Shown: positions 46,458-55,535 of the stretch, in pieces
Layout of the letters: the number at the start of each line of letters is the position of its first letter
How positions within the stretch are numbered: position 1 is the stretch's first letter
From: CBDDIP01 sp965229005
Lineage (GTDB): Bacteria; Actinomycetota; Acidimicrobiia; Acidimicrobiales; Ilumatobacteraceae
Direction: 5' to 3'
Assembly: GCA_965229005.1 (NCBI GenBank)
Contig: CBDDIP010000002.1
Coordinates: forward strand, 3,162,001-3,226,000
DNA length: 64,000 nt
Notes under the pieces: generated by a model
Databases searched by the model: none
Seen by the model: the letters and a program-made list of their open reading frames with translations, nothing else
Told to the model about the DNA's origin: nothing
Translations under genes and position numbers: made by a program

Positions 46458-46909
46458 GCAAACGGTCGTCGCTGCCCACCGTCGCCGTGCTGCTCGCCGG
46501 CGCAGCGCTGTGCTGGCTCGTCGAGGTGGCCGAGCTCACCCGACTCGGTCGCCAAACGCTGCCGACGGTGACGCCTCGTTGGGTCGTCTTCGCCGCGCAG
46601 TCGTACCTGCCGCCTTCGCTCGGGTTGCTGCTGCTCGTCGGCACCGCGTGCTGCGCCCTGTCCGTTGCGGGCGAGCGCCGCACGGTCGCTGCAATCTTGA
46701 TCGTGCAAGTCTCCGCGTCGCTGGTGGCGGCGACGATCCTCGGTGCGATCGTGGCCTCGGAGCTGGCCGACCCCATCTACCGGTCCTCGGTCGTTCCCTT
46801 GCTCGACCGATCACCGTGCCTCGCGATGGCCATCGCCGCAGCGATGATCGCTGATCGCGTTCGTGTCTGGCAGCACCGAGCCGACGACGTGTCCGGGGAC
46901 AGCCCCTGA
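46454..46909 (+). CDS. Small membrane protein, about 4 TM (pair member 2)
   Basis: 151 residues. Segments: TVAVLLAGAALCWLVEVAEL, PPSLGLLLLVGTACCALSV, AAILIVQVSASLVAATILGAIVASEL and CLAMAIAAAMIADRV. GTG 46454 overlaps the previous stop. Its last codons form the left arm of the following terminator. The product is unknown; together with the previous gene it may form a small integral complex. Confidence 0.7.
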   Translation: MSKRSSLPTVAVLLAGAALCWLVEVAELTRLGRQTLPTVTPRWVVFAAQSYLPPSLGLLLLVGTACCALSVAGERRTVAAILIVQVSASLVAATILGAIVASELADPIYRSSVVPLLDRSPCLAMAIAAAMIADRVRVWQHRADDVSGDSP

Positions 46910-46932
46910 CGGGATCCGTCAGGGGCTGTCCC
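46896..46932. terminator. Perfect 17-bp hairpin overlapping a CDS end
   Basis: Left arm 46896-46912, loop GAT, right arm 46916-46932. The left arm includes the last codons and the TGA stop (46907-46909) of the membrane-protein gene. It lies between convergent genes. Confidence 0.8.
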
Positions 46933-46988
46933 GAGAGGCGGAGATGGCGGGCGTCATCCCGAGACTGCGGCGGGCCGGGCGACTCGCG

Positions 46989-48455
46989 TCAGGTCAGGTT
47001 GATGTAGATCTGCTTGGTCTCGAGGTAGGCGTCGAGCGCGTAGGGGCCGAGCTCGCGGCCGACGCCGCTCTGCTTGTAGCCACCCCACAGGCTCTCGGTG
47101 GGAGCCGGTTGGCTGTCGTTGATCCACACCACGCCGGCGCGCACGGCGCGGGCGGTGTTCAGCGCCTTGTTGATGTCACGCGTCCAGATCGCTGCGGCGA
47201 GCCCGTACTCGGTGGCGTTGGCCAAGCGCACCACCTCGTCGACGTCGGTGAACGGGAGGACGGTCATCACCGGGCCGAAGATCTCCTCGCGGGCGATGCG
47301 CAGGTCGTTGGACGCCGCCTCGAAGATCACCGGCGGCACGAAGTACCCGCCGGCAAGTGACGGATCGGTCGGCACCGAGCCGGCGAACACCTCGCGGGCC
47401 TCACCGCGGCCGATGCCGATGTAGTCGCCGACGCGGGCCATCTGCTCAGCGGAGACCAGCGGGCCCATCGTGGTCGCCGGATCGAGACCGCTGCCGAGTC
47501 GGATCGTGGCCGCGTGATCGGTCATCGCCTGCAACGCCTCGTCGTAGATCGATCGCTCGACGAACACCCGCGAACCTGCGGAGCAGACCTCGCCCTGGTT
47601 GCCGAAGACGCCGTTGCAGGAGCCGGGAACCGCGACCGCGAGATCGGCATCGGCGAAGACGATGTTCGGGCTCTTGCCACCGAGCTCGAGCGTGACCCGC
47701 TTGAGCTGATCCGCGCAGGTGCGCATGATCAGCTTGCCGATCTCCTTCGAGCCGGTGAAGCTGATCTTGTCGACGCGTGGGTCGGTCAGCAGCGGTGCAC
47801 CGGCGTCCGGACCGATGCCGGTGACCACGTTGAACACGCCGGCCGGCACACCGGCGGCCTCGGCGATCGCTGCCATGCGCAGCGCGGTGAGCGGCGTCTG
47901 CTCGGCCGGCTTGAGCACCACCGTGCATCCCGCGGCGAGCGCCGGAGCGACCTTCTGTGCCGCCATCATCATCGGGTAGTTCCACGGCACGATCAACCCG
48001 CAGACGCCGACGGGCTCCTTCACCACGAGGCTCAACGCTCCGGGCCCGACGGGTGGGATGTCGCCACTGATCTTCGTCGCCCAACCGGCGTAGTACTCGA
48101 ACATGAACGCCACCTCGGCGATGTCGGCGACGGCATCTGCCAGCGGCTTGCCGCAGTCGCGCACCTCCAGCTCGGCGAGCGCGTCAGCCTGGTCGCGCAC
48201 GAGCGCCGCGATGCGGAACAGGATCGCGGCGCGGTCGCGCTCGGACACTGCCGCACCCCACCGTCCTTCGTCGAACGCACGTCGCGCCGCGCCAACTGCG
48301 AGGTCGACGTCGGCCGCTGCGCCGGCGGGCACGACGGCGAGCACCGCGCCAGTCGCCGGGTCGAAGCTGTCGAACGTCGCGCCGGATCGAGCGTCGACCC
48401 ACCGACCGTCGATGTACATCTGCTCGCGCGTCGGCTGGTTCACCGCGCTGCTCAC
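46989..48455 (-). CDS. NAD(P)-dependent aldehyde dehydrogenase
   Basis: 488 residues of the ALDH superfamily. Motifs: VGVCGLIVPWNYPMMMAAQKVAPALAAG, KISFTGSKEIGKLIM, the catalytic Glu in TLELGGKSPNIVF, the nucleophile Cys in NQGEVCSAGSRVFVE, and EEIFGPVMTVLPF. It oxidises an aldehyde to the acid; substrate not resolved (betaine-aldehyde/aminobutyraldehyde-like families are similar). GTG 48455 overlaps the stop of the phosphatase gene by four bases. Confidence 0.93.
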   Translation of the reverse strand: MSSAVNQPTREQMYIDGRWVDARSGATFDSFDPATGAVLAVVPAGAAADVDLAVGAARRAFDEGRWGAAVSERDRAAILFRIAALVRDQADALAELEVRDCGKPLADAVADIAEVAFMFEYYAGWATKISGDIPPVGPGALSLVVKEPVGVCGLIVPWNYPMMMAAQKVAPALAAGCTVVLKPAEQTPLTALRMAAIAEAAGVPAGVFNVVTGIGPDAGAPLLTDPRVDKISFTGSKEIGKLIMRTCADQLKRVTLELGGKSPNIVFADADLAVAVPGSCNGVFGNQGEVCSAGSRVFVERSIYDEALQAMTDHAATIRLGSGLDPATTMGPLVSAEQMARVGDYIGIGRGEAREVFAGSVPTDPSLAGGYFVPPVIFEAASNDLRIAREEIFGPVMTVLPFTDVDEVVRLANATEYGLAAAIWTRDINKALNTARAVRAGVVWINDSQPAPTESLWGGYKQSGVGRELGPYALDAYLETKQIYINLT

Positions 48456-49129
48456 TTCGTGCGGTCCTCGACGGCGAGGTGCTCGACGTCGCCGAGCTTC
48501 GTCAGGCTGAACGTGTGCCCGTCGCCGAGCTTCATCGTCTCCAGGTAGCTGATGCTGGCGTGACCCATGACGAAGCGGTCCCACTCCCACGGCACCGGGT
48601 CCAGCCCGAGCAGCTGGCAGAGGATGACGCCGTTGGTGCCCGCGTGAGCGACGACGGCGATGCGCGCCTCGCTGTCGTCCATGCTCCACACCGGCAGGAT
48701 CTGGCGGCTGCGCGAGATGCCGCGAGCGGCGAAGAATTCGCTGCCACCGGCGCGAACGCGCTCGACGAAGTCGCGCGATGGCTCGCCGCCCTCCACGCCC
48801 ATCCATCGATCCTCGGCAACGCGGGAGCGCTCCTCCTCGTAGGCCTTGACCATCAGCTCCTTGGGCGTGCCGTGCCAGTTCGGTTCGCGGATCTCGTGCA
48901 GCCAGTCCTCGGTGACGACGTCCCGGCCGAGCACCCGCAGCAGCGGCGCAGCGGTCTGCTGCGCACGGGTCAGCGGGGAGACGACCACCTCGTCGAAGTG
49001 CATCGCGCCGAGCACCTCGGCGACGCGTTGGGCCTGGCGGTGGCCGCGTTCGGTGAGCGGTGGGTCGACGACGTTGAGCCCGTCGCGAACCCATTCGGGC
49101 TCGCCGTGGCGGATGAGGATGATCTGCAT
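48452..49129 (-). CDS. Histidine phosphatase family protein (phosphoglycerate-mutase-like)
   Basis: 225 residues. The RHG motif is IILIRHGEPEWVRDGLN with the phospho-accepting His near residue 8; a second His is in VVAHAGTNGVILCQLLGL. SPLTRAQQTAAPLL is typical of the family. It may be a phosphatase of a small metabolite, not glycolytic mutase. ATG 49129 begins MQIILIRHGEP. Upstream partner of the coupled ALDH gene; divergent from the DUF2510 gene. Confidence 0.85.
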   Translation of the reverse strand: MQIILIRHGEPEWVRDGLNVVDPPLTERGHRQAQRVAEVLGAMHFDEVVVSPLTRAQQTAAPLLRVLGRDVVTEDWLHEIREPNWHGTPKELMVKAYEEERSRVAEDRWMGVEGGEPSRDFVERVRAGGSEFFAARGISRSRQILPVWSMDDSEARIAVVAHAGTNGVILCQLLGLDPVPWEWDRFVMGHASISYLETMKLGDGHTFSLTKLGDVEHLAVEDRTK

Positions 49130-49192
49130 GGCGCGGTCGAGCGTAGGCGCGCGCCCGTCCGGGTGAGTGGAGCCCGGTAGCGTCTGGTCCTC

Positions 49193-49942
49193 GTGGACAC
49201 ACCCGCCGGCTGGTACCCCGACCCGGGCGGACGTTTCGAGTTCCGCTATCACAACGGACAGCGCTGGACGGCCGACGTCTCGGTGCACGGTCAGCGCTAC
49301 GTCGACGACGCACCGGGCGCGAGCACCGGCAACGTCATGCCACCGTTCGGCGTCGGTGGCTTCCCGCCGGTGCCGACGGGACCGAGGCCCCGCCGAGGTG
49401 CGGCCGTCGCCGCGTTCGTGGTCGGCCTCGTCTGCGCGCTCAGCGCCTGGATCCCGTTCTGGTTCGCCGTCGCCGCAGTGGGCGGCATCGTCGCCATCGT
49501 CCTCGGGGTCAACGGCCTCAAGCGAGCAGCCACCCAGGACGGGTTCGGCCGCGGCTTCGCCATCGCCGGACTGGTCCTCGGCATCGTCGCCGTCCTGTTC
49601 AGCGTCGTCGGCTTCCTGTTCACCCGCGCCCTGCTGCGCGAGCTCGACGCCTGGAACCACCCCGGCAAGTTCACCGTCGAGTCCGAACGGTGCGTCAGCG
49701 CCGGCGGGCGCCTCAGCGTCGAGGGCAGCATCGTCAACCAGGACTCGAAGCGTCGCTCCTACGTGATCGACGTGCTGTTCGAGTCCAGCGCCGGCACCGA
49801 CACCCGGTTCGTTGCCGTCGACGACGTCCAGCCGGGGGCAACGGCGACGTGGACGGCCGACGTGTTCGGGACTGGCGCGTGCACCGCGGTGGTGGACGAG
49901 GTCACCGGTCCGTGGCCGTTCGGCATCGATCCGGGTCCGTGA
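49193..49942 (+). CDS. DUF2510 membrane protein with a C-terminal extracellular domain
   Basis: 249 residues. The N-terminal GWYPDPGGRFEFRYHNGQRWTADV is the DUF2510 motif. A Pro-rich linker and two membrane segments follow (AAFVVGLVCALSAWIPFWFAVAAVGGIVAIVLGVNGL; FAIAGLVLGIVAVLFSVVGFLF; DUF4190-like). A beta-rich C-terminal domain (VESERCVSAGGRLSVEGSIVNQDSK) contains two Cys. Function unknown. GTG 49193 starts the frame. Confidence 0.78.
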   Translation: MDTPAGWYPDPGGRFEFRYHNGQRWTADVSVHGQRYVDDAPGASTGNVMPPFGVGGFPPVPTGPRPRRGAAVAAFVVGLVCALSAWIPFWFAVAAVGGIVAIVLGVNGLKRAATQDGFGRGFAIAGLVLGIVAVLFSVVGFLFTRALLRELDAWNHPGKFTVESERCVSAGGRLSVEGSIVNQDSKRRSYVIDVLFESSAGTDTRFVAVDDVQPGATATWTADVFGTGACTAVVDEVTGPWPFGIDPGP

Positions 49943-49963
49943 GCCTCCGGGCTTGAGACGAGG

Positions 49964-51748
49964 TCAGCCGGCGCTGGTTGCAGCGACCCAGGCCTCGTAC
50001 ATCGCCGCGTAGGCACCGCCTCGTTGCAACAGGTCGTCGTGCGAGCCGTCCTCGACGAGGTGGCCGTGGTCGAGCACGAGCACGCGATCGGCGCGGGCTG
50101 CGGTGGACAGGCGGTGGGCGATCGCGATGGTCGTGCGTCCGGCGGCCAACTTGTCGAGCGCGCGGGCGATGCGCACCTCGGTGAGCGCGTCGACCGACGA
50201 CGTCGCCTCGTCGAGCACGAGCACGTCGGGGTCCACCAGCGAGGCGCGCACGAGTGCGACGAGCTGACGCTCCCCCGCCGACAGCTGGCTGCCGCGCTGA
50301 CCGACCTCGGTGTCGATGCCCTCCGGCAGCGTGTCGAGCCAGTCGCGCAGGTCGAGGTCGTCGATCGAACGCAGCAGGTCGTCCACGCTGAGCAGCGGGC
50401 GGGCGAAGCCGAGGTTGGCCGCGATCGTGCCCTCGAACAGGAACGGCTCCTGGGGCACCACGACCAGTCGGTCGCGCAGCTCGGCGTTGGCGACTCGCGT
50501 GAGCGACACACCGCCGACCAGCACGTGCCCCGCCGTCGGATCGGCCAGGCGAGCGATGAGGCGGCCGAGCGTCGTCTTGCCCGAGCCCGTCTCGCCGACG
50601 ACGGCCACCTGCTGCCCGGCGGGGATGTGCGCGTTGACGTCGAACAGCACGGGTGGCTCGTCCTCGTTGCCGCGGGTGCGGTAGCTGAAGTCGACGTGGT
50701 CGACGGTGACGGTCAGCTTGCCGGCCGGCAGGTGCGTGGGCGACTCCGGTTCGGGCGGTCCGATCGGGATCTCGAGCACGCCGATGACGCGCCGCAACCC
50801 AGCGACGGCCGTCTGCGTCTGGTCCATCACCTCGGTGAGCTCGGCGATCGGTTCGAACATCCGGTAGACGAGGAACAAGAAGCCGATCATCGCCCCGGAC
50901 GTCAGCCCCGACGACGGACCGCGCAGCACGCCCACGACGATCACCGAGCAGATGGTGAAGACGCTGAAGATCTCACCGCTCGGGAAGAGGAAGGCGCCGA
51001 TCGTGCCCGCCTTGATGAACGACTTCGATCGCTGGTGGCTGATCTCCTTGGTCTCCGTGGCGTAGTGCTCGCCGGCGCCGTACTGCCGCAGCGTCTCCGA
51101 GCCGGAGACCACTTCGCTGATCTGCGTCAGCACCTCCGAGTTGCGACCGCGGGCATCGTCATATGCCGCGGTGAGGTGCCGCTGCATGGCGCGCAGCACG
51201 AGCGCTAGCGGGGCAGCGACGGCAAATGCGACGAGGGCGAGGATCCAGTCGTAGGCCAGCATCACGCCGGCGACGAGGACGATCAACGTGCCGTCGAGCA
51301 GCCAGGCCAACCCGCCCCACGCGAAGAACTGGGCGAGCGTCTCCATGTCGCTCGTCACGCGAGCGACGAGCGCACCCTTCCGCTCCTCACCGTGGTCGGC
51401 GATGCTCAGCCGATGGATGTGCTCGAAGAGGCGCACGCGCAGGACGTAGAGCGCTTCCTCGCTGCGCCGGCCCAGCCGGGCGACGGCGTTGCGTTGCGCC
51501 CAGGTGGCGATGAGGATGACGGCCAGCCCGATGGCGGCGAGCACCGTCACGGTGCCCACGTGCACGCGCCCCGGCTCGAAGCCCCGGTCGATCGCCTGCT
51601 GCACGAGCACCGGGATGACCACGCGGCCGACGGCACCCATCATCGCCAACGAGAGGGTGACGCCGAAGCCGGTGCGGAGCGCGGGCGCCTCGCGCACGCC
51701 CTTGCCGATCATCTCGACGGTCGACCAGCGGCTCATCGGTTCGCTCAT
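49964..51748 (-). CDS. ABC exporter subunit (TMD-NBD), canonical Walker B
   Basis: 594 residues. A six-helix transmembrane domain (residues 15-310) is followed by an ATPase domain: Walker A VVGETGSGKTTLGRL, signature LSAGERQLVALVR (an LSAGE variant of LSGGQ), Walker B VLVLDEATSSVD with the catalytic Glu, H-loop AIAHRLS. ATG 51748 overlaps the stop of the partner gene by four bases. The pair resembles heterodimeric multidrug or lipid exporters; the substrate is unknown. Confidence 0.92.
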   Translation of the reverse strand: MSEPMSRWSTVEMIGKGVREAPALRTGFGVTLSLAMMGAVGRVVIPVLVQQAIDRGFEPGRVHVGTVTVLAAIGLAVILIATWAQRNAVARLGRRSEEALYVLRVRLFEHIHRLSIADHGEERKGALVARVTSDMETLAQFFAWGGLAWLLDGTLIVLVAGVMLAYDWILALVAFAVAAPLALVLRAMQRHLTAAYDDARGRNSEVLTQISEVVSGSETLRQYGAGEHYATETKEISHQRSKSFIKAGTIGAFLFPSGEIFSVFTICSVIVVGVLRGPSSGLTSGAMIGFLFLVYRMFEPIAELTEVMDQTQTAVAGLRRVIGVLEIPIGPPEPESPTHLPAGKLTVTVDHVDFSYRTRGNEDEPPVLFDVNAHIPAGQQVAVVGETGSGKTTLGRLIARLADPTAGHVLVGGVSLTRVANAELRDRLVVVPQEPFLFEGTIAANLGFARPLLSVDDLLRSIDDLDLRDWLDTLPEGIDTEVGQRGSQLSAGERQLVALVRASLVDPDVLVLDEATSSVDALTEVRIARALDKLAAGRTTIAIAHRLSTAARADRVLVLDHGHLVEDGSHDDLLQRGGAYAAMYEAWVAATSAG

Positions 51749-53517
51749 GCGGCACCTCCCGGCACGCCGGCGTCCGCCACGGTGTCATCGGGCACCTCGT
51801 CGAGCGACTGCCGATCGTGCTCGAACGCGGCGATCAGCTCGCGATACGAGTCGACGTCGGCGACGAGTTCGTCGTGCGTGCCGTGGGCCACGACCTCGCC
51901 GTCGACGATGTAGAGCACGTCGTCGGCGAGTGCGATCGTGGACGGCCGCGACGCGACGACGACCACGGTGGTCCCACCGAGCGCAGCGCGCAGGTTCGAC
52001 AGCACCTTTGCCTCGGTGGTCGGATCGAGCGCGGACGTGGTGTCGTCGAGCAGCAGCGCCGACGGGTTGCGCACCAGCGCCCGGGCCAGGGCGATGCGCT
52101 GGCGTTGACCACCCGACAGCCCGACACCCCGCTCGCCGACCACGGTGTCCACGTCCACCGGCAGATCGTGCACGAAGTCGGCCTCCGCCACGCGCAGCGC
52201 GGTGAACAGCTGCTCGTCGCCGGCCTTCGTTCCCATCGTCACGTTCTCGCGCACGGTGCCTGCCATCAGGAACGGCTCCTGGAACACGAGCTGGCAGCCG
52301 CGTTCGGGCACGGTGATCGTGCCACTGTCCGGGGCGATGAGTCCGGCCATCAGGTCGAGCAGCGTCGTCTTCCCGGAACCCGTCGCTCCGACCACGGCGA
52401 CGGTCCTGCCCGCGGGGATGTGTGCGGTCAGCCCCGGGATGACCACTCGTTGGCCGTCGTGGCTGAACCGCACGTCGCGCAGGTCGATGCTGTTGTCGGT
52501 GCCGCGCTGCAGCGCTGCGGCCGGATCCGCCTCCACCGGCTGATCGAGCAGCTCACGGATGCGGTTCCACCCGGCGATCGAGTGGGGGAGCTCGGACAGC
52601 GCGAACCCGATGAGTCGCAGCGGGAAGACGAGGAGCGTGAACAGGTAGATGAAGCTGGTCAGCTCGCCGACCGTCATGTCGCCGGACCGCACGCGGTAGG
52701 CGCCGCCGACGAGCAGCAGGATGTTGGCGACGGTCGGCACGCCGTCGAGGAGCGCCTCGAACGTGGAACGGATGCGCACGGCGCCGAGCCGGGCCTCGCG
52801 CAACCGGCTGGCGATCACCGCCAGCCGCTCGGTCTCGCGCTTCTCGGCGCCGAAGCTCTTGACGACGGCGACCCCGTCGAAGCTCTCGTGGACCGCCGAG
52901 CTGAGGTGCCCGAGCTCGTCCTGTGCGGCGTTGAAGTAGACGTCGACGCGGCGCTGGTAGATCAGGTTGAGTCCGACGAGGATCGGGAAGATCGCCACGG
53001 CAGCCGCCCCGAGGACGACATCGGTGACCAGCAGCCACACGGCCGACAGGATCAACATGACGACGACGCTCGACGCGTACGGCAGCGGCTGCAGCACGGC
53101 CGTCGCCGCCTCGGCATCCACGCCGGCGCGGGTGATCAGGTCGCCCGTGCTCTGCCGACGGTGCCACGGCGCGGGCTGCACGACGACCCGGTCGACCACC
53201 TCCCCGGTGATCCGCTCGGTGACGCCCCACGCGGTGCGACCGGCCCACGTCCGACGGATGACGACGCCGACGGCGCGAGTGAGTCCGACAGCGACCAGCA
53301 GGCCGAGCACCCCGAGCACCGTGCCGCGGCGAACGCCGCCCTCGTCGAAGCGAGGGACGACGACCTTGTCCGTGATGAGGCGGATCATCACCGACGACAG
53401 CACGGTGCACGTGGCGAACACCGCAGCACCACCCACAGCGGTGAAGAACAAACGCTTGTGGTGCCGCAACAGGGCGCGCAGCAGCCGGAACGCCTGGACC
53501 AGGCGGTTGCCGTCCAT
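51745..53517 (-). CDS. ABC exporter subunit (TMD-NBD), degenerate Walker B
   Basis: 590 residues. Six-helix domain, then ATPase motifs: Walker A VVGATGSGKTTLLDL, signature LSGGQRQRIALARAL, Walker B ALLLDDTTSALD and VVVASRPSTIAL. The residue after the Walker B Asp is Asp instead of Glu, and the H-loop His appears as Arg/Ser (ASRPST), so one nucleotide site is probably non-hydrolytic, as in heterodimeric exporters. Start taken at ATG 53517 (MDGNRLVQAF). Upstream partner of the gene at 49964. Confidence 0.9.
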   Translation of the reverse strand: MDGNRLVQAFRLLRALLRHHKRLFFTAVGGAAVFATCTVLSSVMIRLITDKVVVPRFDEGGVRRGTVLGVLGLLVAVGLTRAVGVVIRRTWAGRTAWGVTERITGEVVDRVVVQPAPWHRRQSTGDLITRAGVDAEAATAVLQPLPYASSVVVMLILSAVWLLVTDVVLGAAAVAIFPILVGLNLIYQRRVDVYFNAAQDELGHLSSAVHESFDGVAVVKSFGAEKRETERLAVIASRLREARLGAVRIRSTFEALLDGVPTVANILLLVGGAYRVRSGDMTVGELTSFIYLFTLLVFPLRLIGFALSELPHSIAGWNRIRELLDQPVEADPAAALQRGTDNSIDLRDVRFSHDGQRVVIPGLTAHIPAGRTVAVVGATGSGKTTLLDLMAGLIAPDSGTITVPERGCQLVFQEPFLMAGTVRENVTMGTKAGDEQLFTALRVAEADFVHDLPVDVDTVVGERGVGLSGGQRQRIALARALVRNPSALLLDDTTSALDPTTEAKVLSNLRAALGGTTVVVVASRPSTIALADDVLYIVDGEVVAHGTHDELVADVDSYRELIAAFEHDRQSLDEVPDDTVADAGVPGGAA

Positions 53518-53624
53518 CGAAACGCTTGTGCCGGCCCCCTTCACGACGGACCGTTCTACCAGCAAGCGTCACCGCGCGGGCGCGAATATGGCGGGCGCAG
53601 GTGCGCAGCGCGTAGCGTTGCGCC

Positions 53625-54140
53625 GTGCACCGCTTCGATCTCGCTCTGCTCGTGCTGCGTGTCGTGTTCGGTCTGACGATGTCGTACCACGGCTACAACA
53701 AGTTCTTCGGCGCCGGCGGGCTGACCGGTACCACCGGGTGGTTCGGCTCGATCGGGATGAAGTGGCCGAAGTGGCAGGCCCGCCTCGCCGCCACCACCGA
53801 GGTCGCCGCCGGCGTCCTGCTGGCGGTCGGGTTGTTCACGCCGCTTGCCGCCGCCGGGATGATCGGCCTCATGGTGGTGGCGATCGTGGTCGCCCACTGG
53901 AAGAACGGGTTCTTCATCTTCAAGGAGGGCCAGGGCTGGGAGTACTGCGCGTCGATCGCAGTCGCGTCGTGGGCCATTGGCGCGATGGGCGCGGGCGAGT
54001 GGTCGCTGGACCACGCCTTCGAGATCGAGTGGACCGCCTGGGACGGCTGGATCGGAGCGGTCGTCGCCGGTGCGCTCGGTGTCGGCGGTGGTCTGGCGCA
54101 ACTGGCGATCAGCTACCGACCCCCCAAGGTGACGTCATGA
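53625..54140 (+). CDS. DoxX family membrane protein
   Basis: 171 residues with four hydrophobic segments: LALLVLRVVFGLTMSYHGYNKFF (the DoxX start with the HGxxK pattern), ATTEVAAGVLLAVGLFTPLAAAGMIGLMVVAIVVAH, CASIAVASWAIGAM and IGAVVAGALGVGGGL. DoxX proteins associate with quinone- or thiol-linked redox systems; role here unknown. GTG 53625; divergent from the ABC pair. Its stop overlaps the next gene (ATGA). Confidence 0.85.
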   Translation: MHRFDLALLVLRVVFGLTMSYHGYNKFFGAGGLTGTTGWFGSIGMKWPKWQARLAATTEVAAGVLLAVGLFTPLAAAGMIGLMVVAIVVAHWKNGFFIFKEGQGWEYCASIAVASWAIGAMGAGEWSLDHAFEIEWTAWDGWIGAVVAGALGVGGGLAQLAISYRPPKVTS

Positions 54141-54718
54141 CGGATCTGCAGACCCGACCGCCCATCGAACCCGTCGAGCCCGACGTTCCTCCTGCCCGCC
54201 GTTGGGTGAAGGTCCTGCTCGCGTTGATCTGCGCCGGCATCGCGGCGATGTGGGTGTACGCGTTCGTGTTCGCCGGCAAGGACGGCGTCTACCGGGTGAA
54301 GAACGACCAGTGGCGCTCCGCGGCACAGACCATCTGCAAGGACGCGCAGGACCGTCGCCTCGCGCTGGCCGACACCGAGGGCGGGTACATCGCCAACCCG
54401 ACGGTCGAGCAGATGCGCCAGCGAGCCGACATCGTGGACCAGGCCACCGACATCATCGAGCGGATGCTGAACGACGTCGTCGCCCTCCCGCTGACCACCG
54501 ATCACGATCAGCATGCAGTGGACGTCTGGCAGCGGTACTTCCGCATCCTGATCGAGGACCGGCGCGCCTACACGGCACGGCTCCGCACCGGAGAGCTGGC
54601 CCCGTACCGTGAGTCGGTCGTCGAGGGTGGTCCGGTGACCAACGTGATCACCGACTTCACCAGCGGCAACAACGTCAAGAGCTGCGCCCCGCCCGGCGAG
54701 CTCAACGGCGACGCCTGA
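54137..54718 (+). CDS. Single-TM hypothetical protein coupled to DoxX
   Basis: 193 residues. A Pro-rich cytoplasmic start, a membrane segment (VLLALICAGIAAMWVYAFVF), then a mostly helical outer domain with two Cys (TICKDAQDRRLAL and VKSCAPPGEL). No family recognised. ATG 54137 overlaps the DoxX stop. Confidence 0.75.
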   Translation: MTDLQTRPPIEPVEPDVPPARRWVKVLLALICAGIAAMWVYAFVFAGKDGVYRVKNDQWRSAAQTICKDAQDRRLALADTEGGYIANPTVEQMRQRADIVDQATDIIERMLNDVVALPLTTDHDQHAVDVWQRYFRILIEDRRAYTARLRTGELAPYRESVVEGGPVTNVITDFTSGNNVKSCAPPGELNGDA

Positions 54719-54741
54719 CCCGCACGCGCCCATCGCCACCC

Positions 54742-54769
54742 GATGAGCCATGAGCGATGAGCGATGAGC
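54742..54769 (+). repeat. Four tandem heptamers (GATGAGC type)
   Basis: GATGAGC, CATGAGC, GATGAGC and GATGAGC follow each other in the gap after the DoxX-linked gene. Like the TGAGGCC repeat after the PadR gene it is a seven-base tandem array. No function visible; the rest of the 131-bp gap (54719-54849) shows nothing else. Confidence 0.7.
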
Positions 54770-54849
54770 GGCCATGTGGCGCACACCACTCACCTCACTG
54801 CCGTCGTCGCCTCAGTCGCGCGGGGATCGCCCGCAACCGGGCCACCTTG

Positions 54850-55485
54850 TCAGTCGGTGACGGCCTGCCACGCGCCGTCGGTGTAGCGGCGGATGACCTT
54901 GGCGGGTGAGCCGACGGCGACGGAGAAGTCCGGGATCTCGCCGGTCACCACGGAGTTGGCGCCGATGGTGACGTGCCTGCCGATGCGCGCCCCGGGCAGC
55001 ACGACGGCGCCGTAGCCGATCCACGAACCATCGCCGATGCTCACCGCGCGCTCGGGCATGGTCTGCAGGCTGATCGGGCGCTCGACGTCCTCGTAGCCGT
55101 GGTTCTGGTCGGTGATGTACACGTGATGGCCCGTCCACACGTCATCGCCGATGTCGATCGAGAAGTGGCCGACGATGCCGCTGCCCTTGCCGATCAAGCA
55201 GCGATCGCCGATGCGCACGACCGGGTCGGTGAGGCACTCCTGCCCAGGCATCATCCCCGCCGACAGGGTGATCTGCGGGCCGAGCATCGTCCCCGACCCG
55301 ATGTGGATGTAGCGCTCGTTGAAGATTGTGTTCGGCGGGAAGCAGATGATGCTGCCGTCGCCGAAACGCCCGAACCGCTTGCCGGCCTCGTCGTGCGGGC
55401 CGATCGCCGCCCAACGGGTGAACGCATCCCACCCGCGTCGCGCCAGCCGGGCGCGCATCGCCACGATCGACGGCGGGGTTCGCAT
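54850..55485 (-). CDS. Left-handed beta-helix (hexapeptide) acyltransferase
   Basis: 211 residues. Hexapeptide repeats run through IHIGSGTMLGPQITLSAGM, VRIGDRCLIGKGSGIVGHFSIDIGDDVWTGHHVYITDQNH and VSIGDGSWIGYGAVVLPGARIGRHVTIGANSVVTG, ending with VGSPAKVIRRY. These are features of maltose/nodulation acetyltransferase-type enzymes. It likely acylates a sugar. ATG 55485 begins MRTPPSIVAMRAR. Divergent from the carboxylesterase. Confidence 0.88.
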   Translation of the reverse strand: MRTPPSIVAMRARLARRGWDAFTRWAAIGPHDEAGKRFGRFGDGSIICFPPNTIFNERYIHIGSGTMLGPQITLSAGMMPGQECLTDPVVRIGDRCLIGKGSGIVGHFSIDIGDDVWTGHHVYITDQNHGYEDVERPISLQTMPERAVSIGDGSWIGYGAVVLPGARIGRHVTIGANSVVTGEIPDFSVAVGSPAKVIRRYTDGAWQAVTD

Positions 55486-55535
55486 GGCGCCGCACGCTAC
55501 CGGCGCGGCGCCGACGCAGGGATACCGTTCGGCCC

